Assembly (NCBI GenBank): GCA_002295885.1
Contig: DBGM01000053.1
Location: 719-9,118, forward strand
Length of the DNA: 8,400 nucleotides
Reading direction: 5' to 3'
DNA from: Phycisphaerales bacterium UBA854
GTDB taxonomy: Bacteria; Planctomycetota; Phycisphaerae; Phycisphaerales; SM1A02
In this document: piece after piece, positions 7,882-8,400 of the stretch
Layout of the letters: the number at the start of each line of letters is the position of its first letter
How positions within the stretch are numbered: position 1 is the first letter of the stretch
The notes under the pieces: model-generated
Databases searched by the model: none
What the model was told of the DNA's origin: nothing
Seen by the model: only the letters and a program-made list of their open reading frames with translations
Translations under genes and position numbers: made by a program

Positions 7882-8400
7882 ATGTCCGCCCGAACCATCC
7901 AAGTCGACGAACGACTCCACAACTGGCTCCTTCGGAACTCCCACCGGGACACCGAAGCCCATCGACACCTGCGTGAGGTGACCCTGGTCCTCGAGGACGG
8001 GGCCATGCAGACCTCGCCCGAACAGACCCAGTTCCTGTTCTTCCTGGCCCGGTCGCTCAATGCCACCCGGGCCATCGAAGTGGGCGTCTACACCGGGGCC
8101 AGCGCCATGGCCATCGCCTCCGCCCTTCCCCACGAAGGCCGACTCGTCGCCTGCGACATCAGCGACGAGCATCTGGCGACGGCGACCAGCGCGTGGAAGG
8201 CCGCCGGAGTGGAGGCCCGCATCGACTCGCGCATCGGACCCGCGGTCGAGACGCTGGCCGCCATGCTCGAGGAACCGGAAGCGGGCCACTACGACTTCAT
8301 GTACGTCGATGCCGACAAGGAGAACAGTCTGAACTACTACGAGCACGGACTGAAACTGCTCCGCACCGGCGGCGTGATCGCCATCGACAACATGTTCCGC
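7882..8400 (+). CDS. Class I SAM-dependent O-methyltransferase, N-terminal 173 residues (truncated by right edge)
   Basis: The visible part matches the caffeoyl-CoA/catechol O-methyltransferase-like family (Methyltransf_3). It begins MSARTIQVDERLHNWLL and has MQTSPEQTQFLFFLARSL (42-59). SAM motif I EVGVYTGASAMAIASALP follows at 66-83, then VACDISDEHL (89-98). The metal-binding signature is FMYVDADKENSLNYYEHGLKLLRTGGVIAIDNMF (139-172), with the paired acidic residues DAD and the DN that hold the divalent cation. Family members methylate catechol-type hydroxyls of small molecules; the substrate here is unknown. The ATG is firmly set by AGGAGG (7871-7876) 5 nt upstream, the strongest ribosome binding site in the window. 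The family usually has about 215-225 residues, so some 45 are missing at the window edge. It is divergent from the serine acetyltransferase; a weak promoter (TTGTCT 7828-7833, GATGAT 7851-7856) can be drawn but overlaps that gene's start. Confidence 0.93.
   Translation, partial: MSARTIQVDERLHNWLLRNSHRDTEAHRHLREVTLVLEDGAMQTSPEQTQFLFFLARSLNATRAIEVGVYTGASAMAIASALPHEGRLVACDISDEHLATATSAWKAAGVEARIDSRIGPAVETLAAMLEEPEAGHYDFMYVDADKENSLNYYEHGLKLLRTGGVIAIDNMFR

Overview
This is a GC-rich bacterial chromosomal segment. Its left edge holds the first ~320 nt of a 16S rRNA gene read on the minus strand. The 16S 5' part is about 17 nt shorter than E. coli's to the equivalent point and carries GACACTGCCCGG where E. 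coli has GACACGGTCCAG. Together with the mixture of genes this suggests a member of the Planctomycetota, perhaps Phycisphaerae-like; that assignment is inference from memory and only moderately secure.

Layout, left to right. (1) 1-320: 16S rRNA 5' end, minus strand. (2) 321-~715: the rrn leader, with two boxA-like antitermination motifs and a run of perfect stem-loops. (3) 722-749: a clear sigma70-type rrn promoter whose -35 box overlaps the stop codon of the gene upstream. (4) 746-1516 (minus): a ComF-family phosphoribosyltransferase. (5) 1592-2821 (plus): a class I SAM-dependent methyltransferase of the THUMP-like-domain family, divergent from comF. (6) 2745-3092 (minus): a small unrecognised protein whose 3' end overlaps the methyltransferase tail-to-tail. 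(7) 3093-3402: a non-coding divergent region with an imperfect palindrome. (8) 3403-3921 and 3914-4123 (plus): a degenerate ECF-type sigma-factor-like protein, translationally coupled by an 8-nt overlap to a 69-residue charged, helical small protein. (9) 4141-4173: a perfect 13-bp hairpin between convergent genes. (10) 6957-7844 then 4213-6897 (minus): serine O-acetyltransferase followed by aconitase. (11) 7882 to the right edge (plus): a class I O-methyltransferase, truncated by the window.

Most of the window is housekeeping: rRNA, TCA cycle, cysteine synthesis and RNA or small-molecule methylation. The least explained part is 2745-4123, where a small unknown protein, a divergent intergenic palindrome, a weakly conserved sigma-like protein and its coupled small partner sit together. 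No insertion sequence, CRISPR array, tRNA or phage feature was seen.
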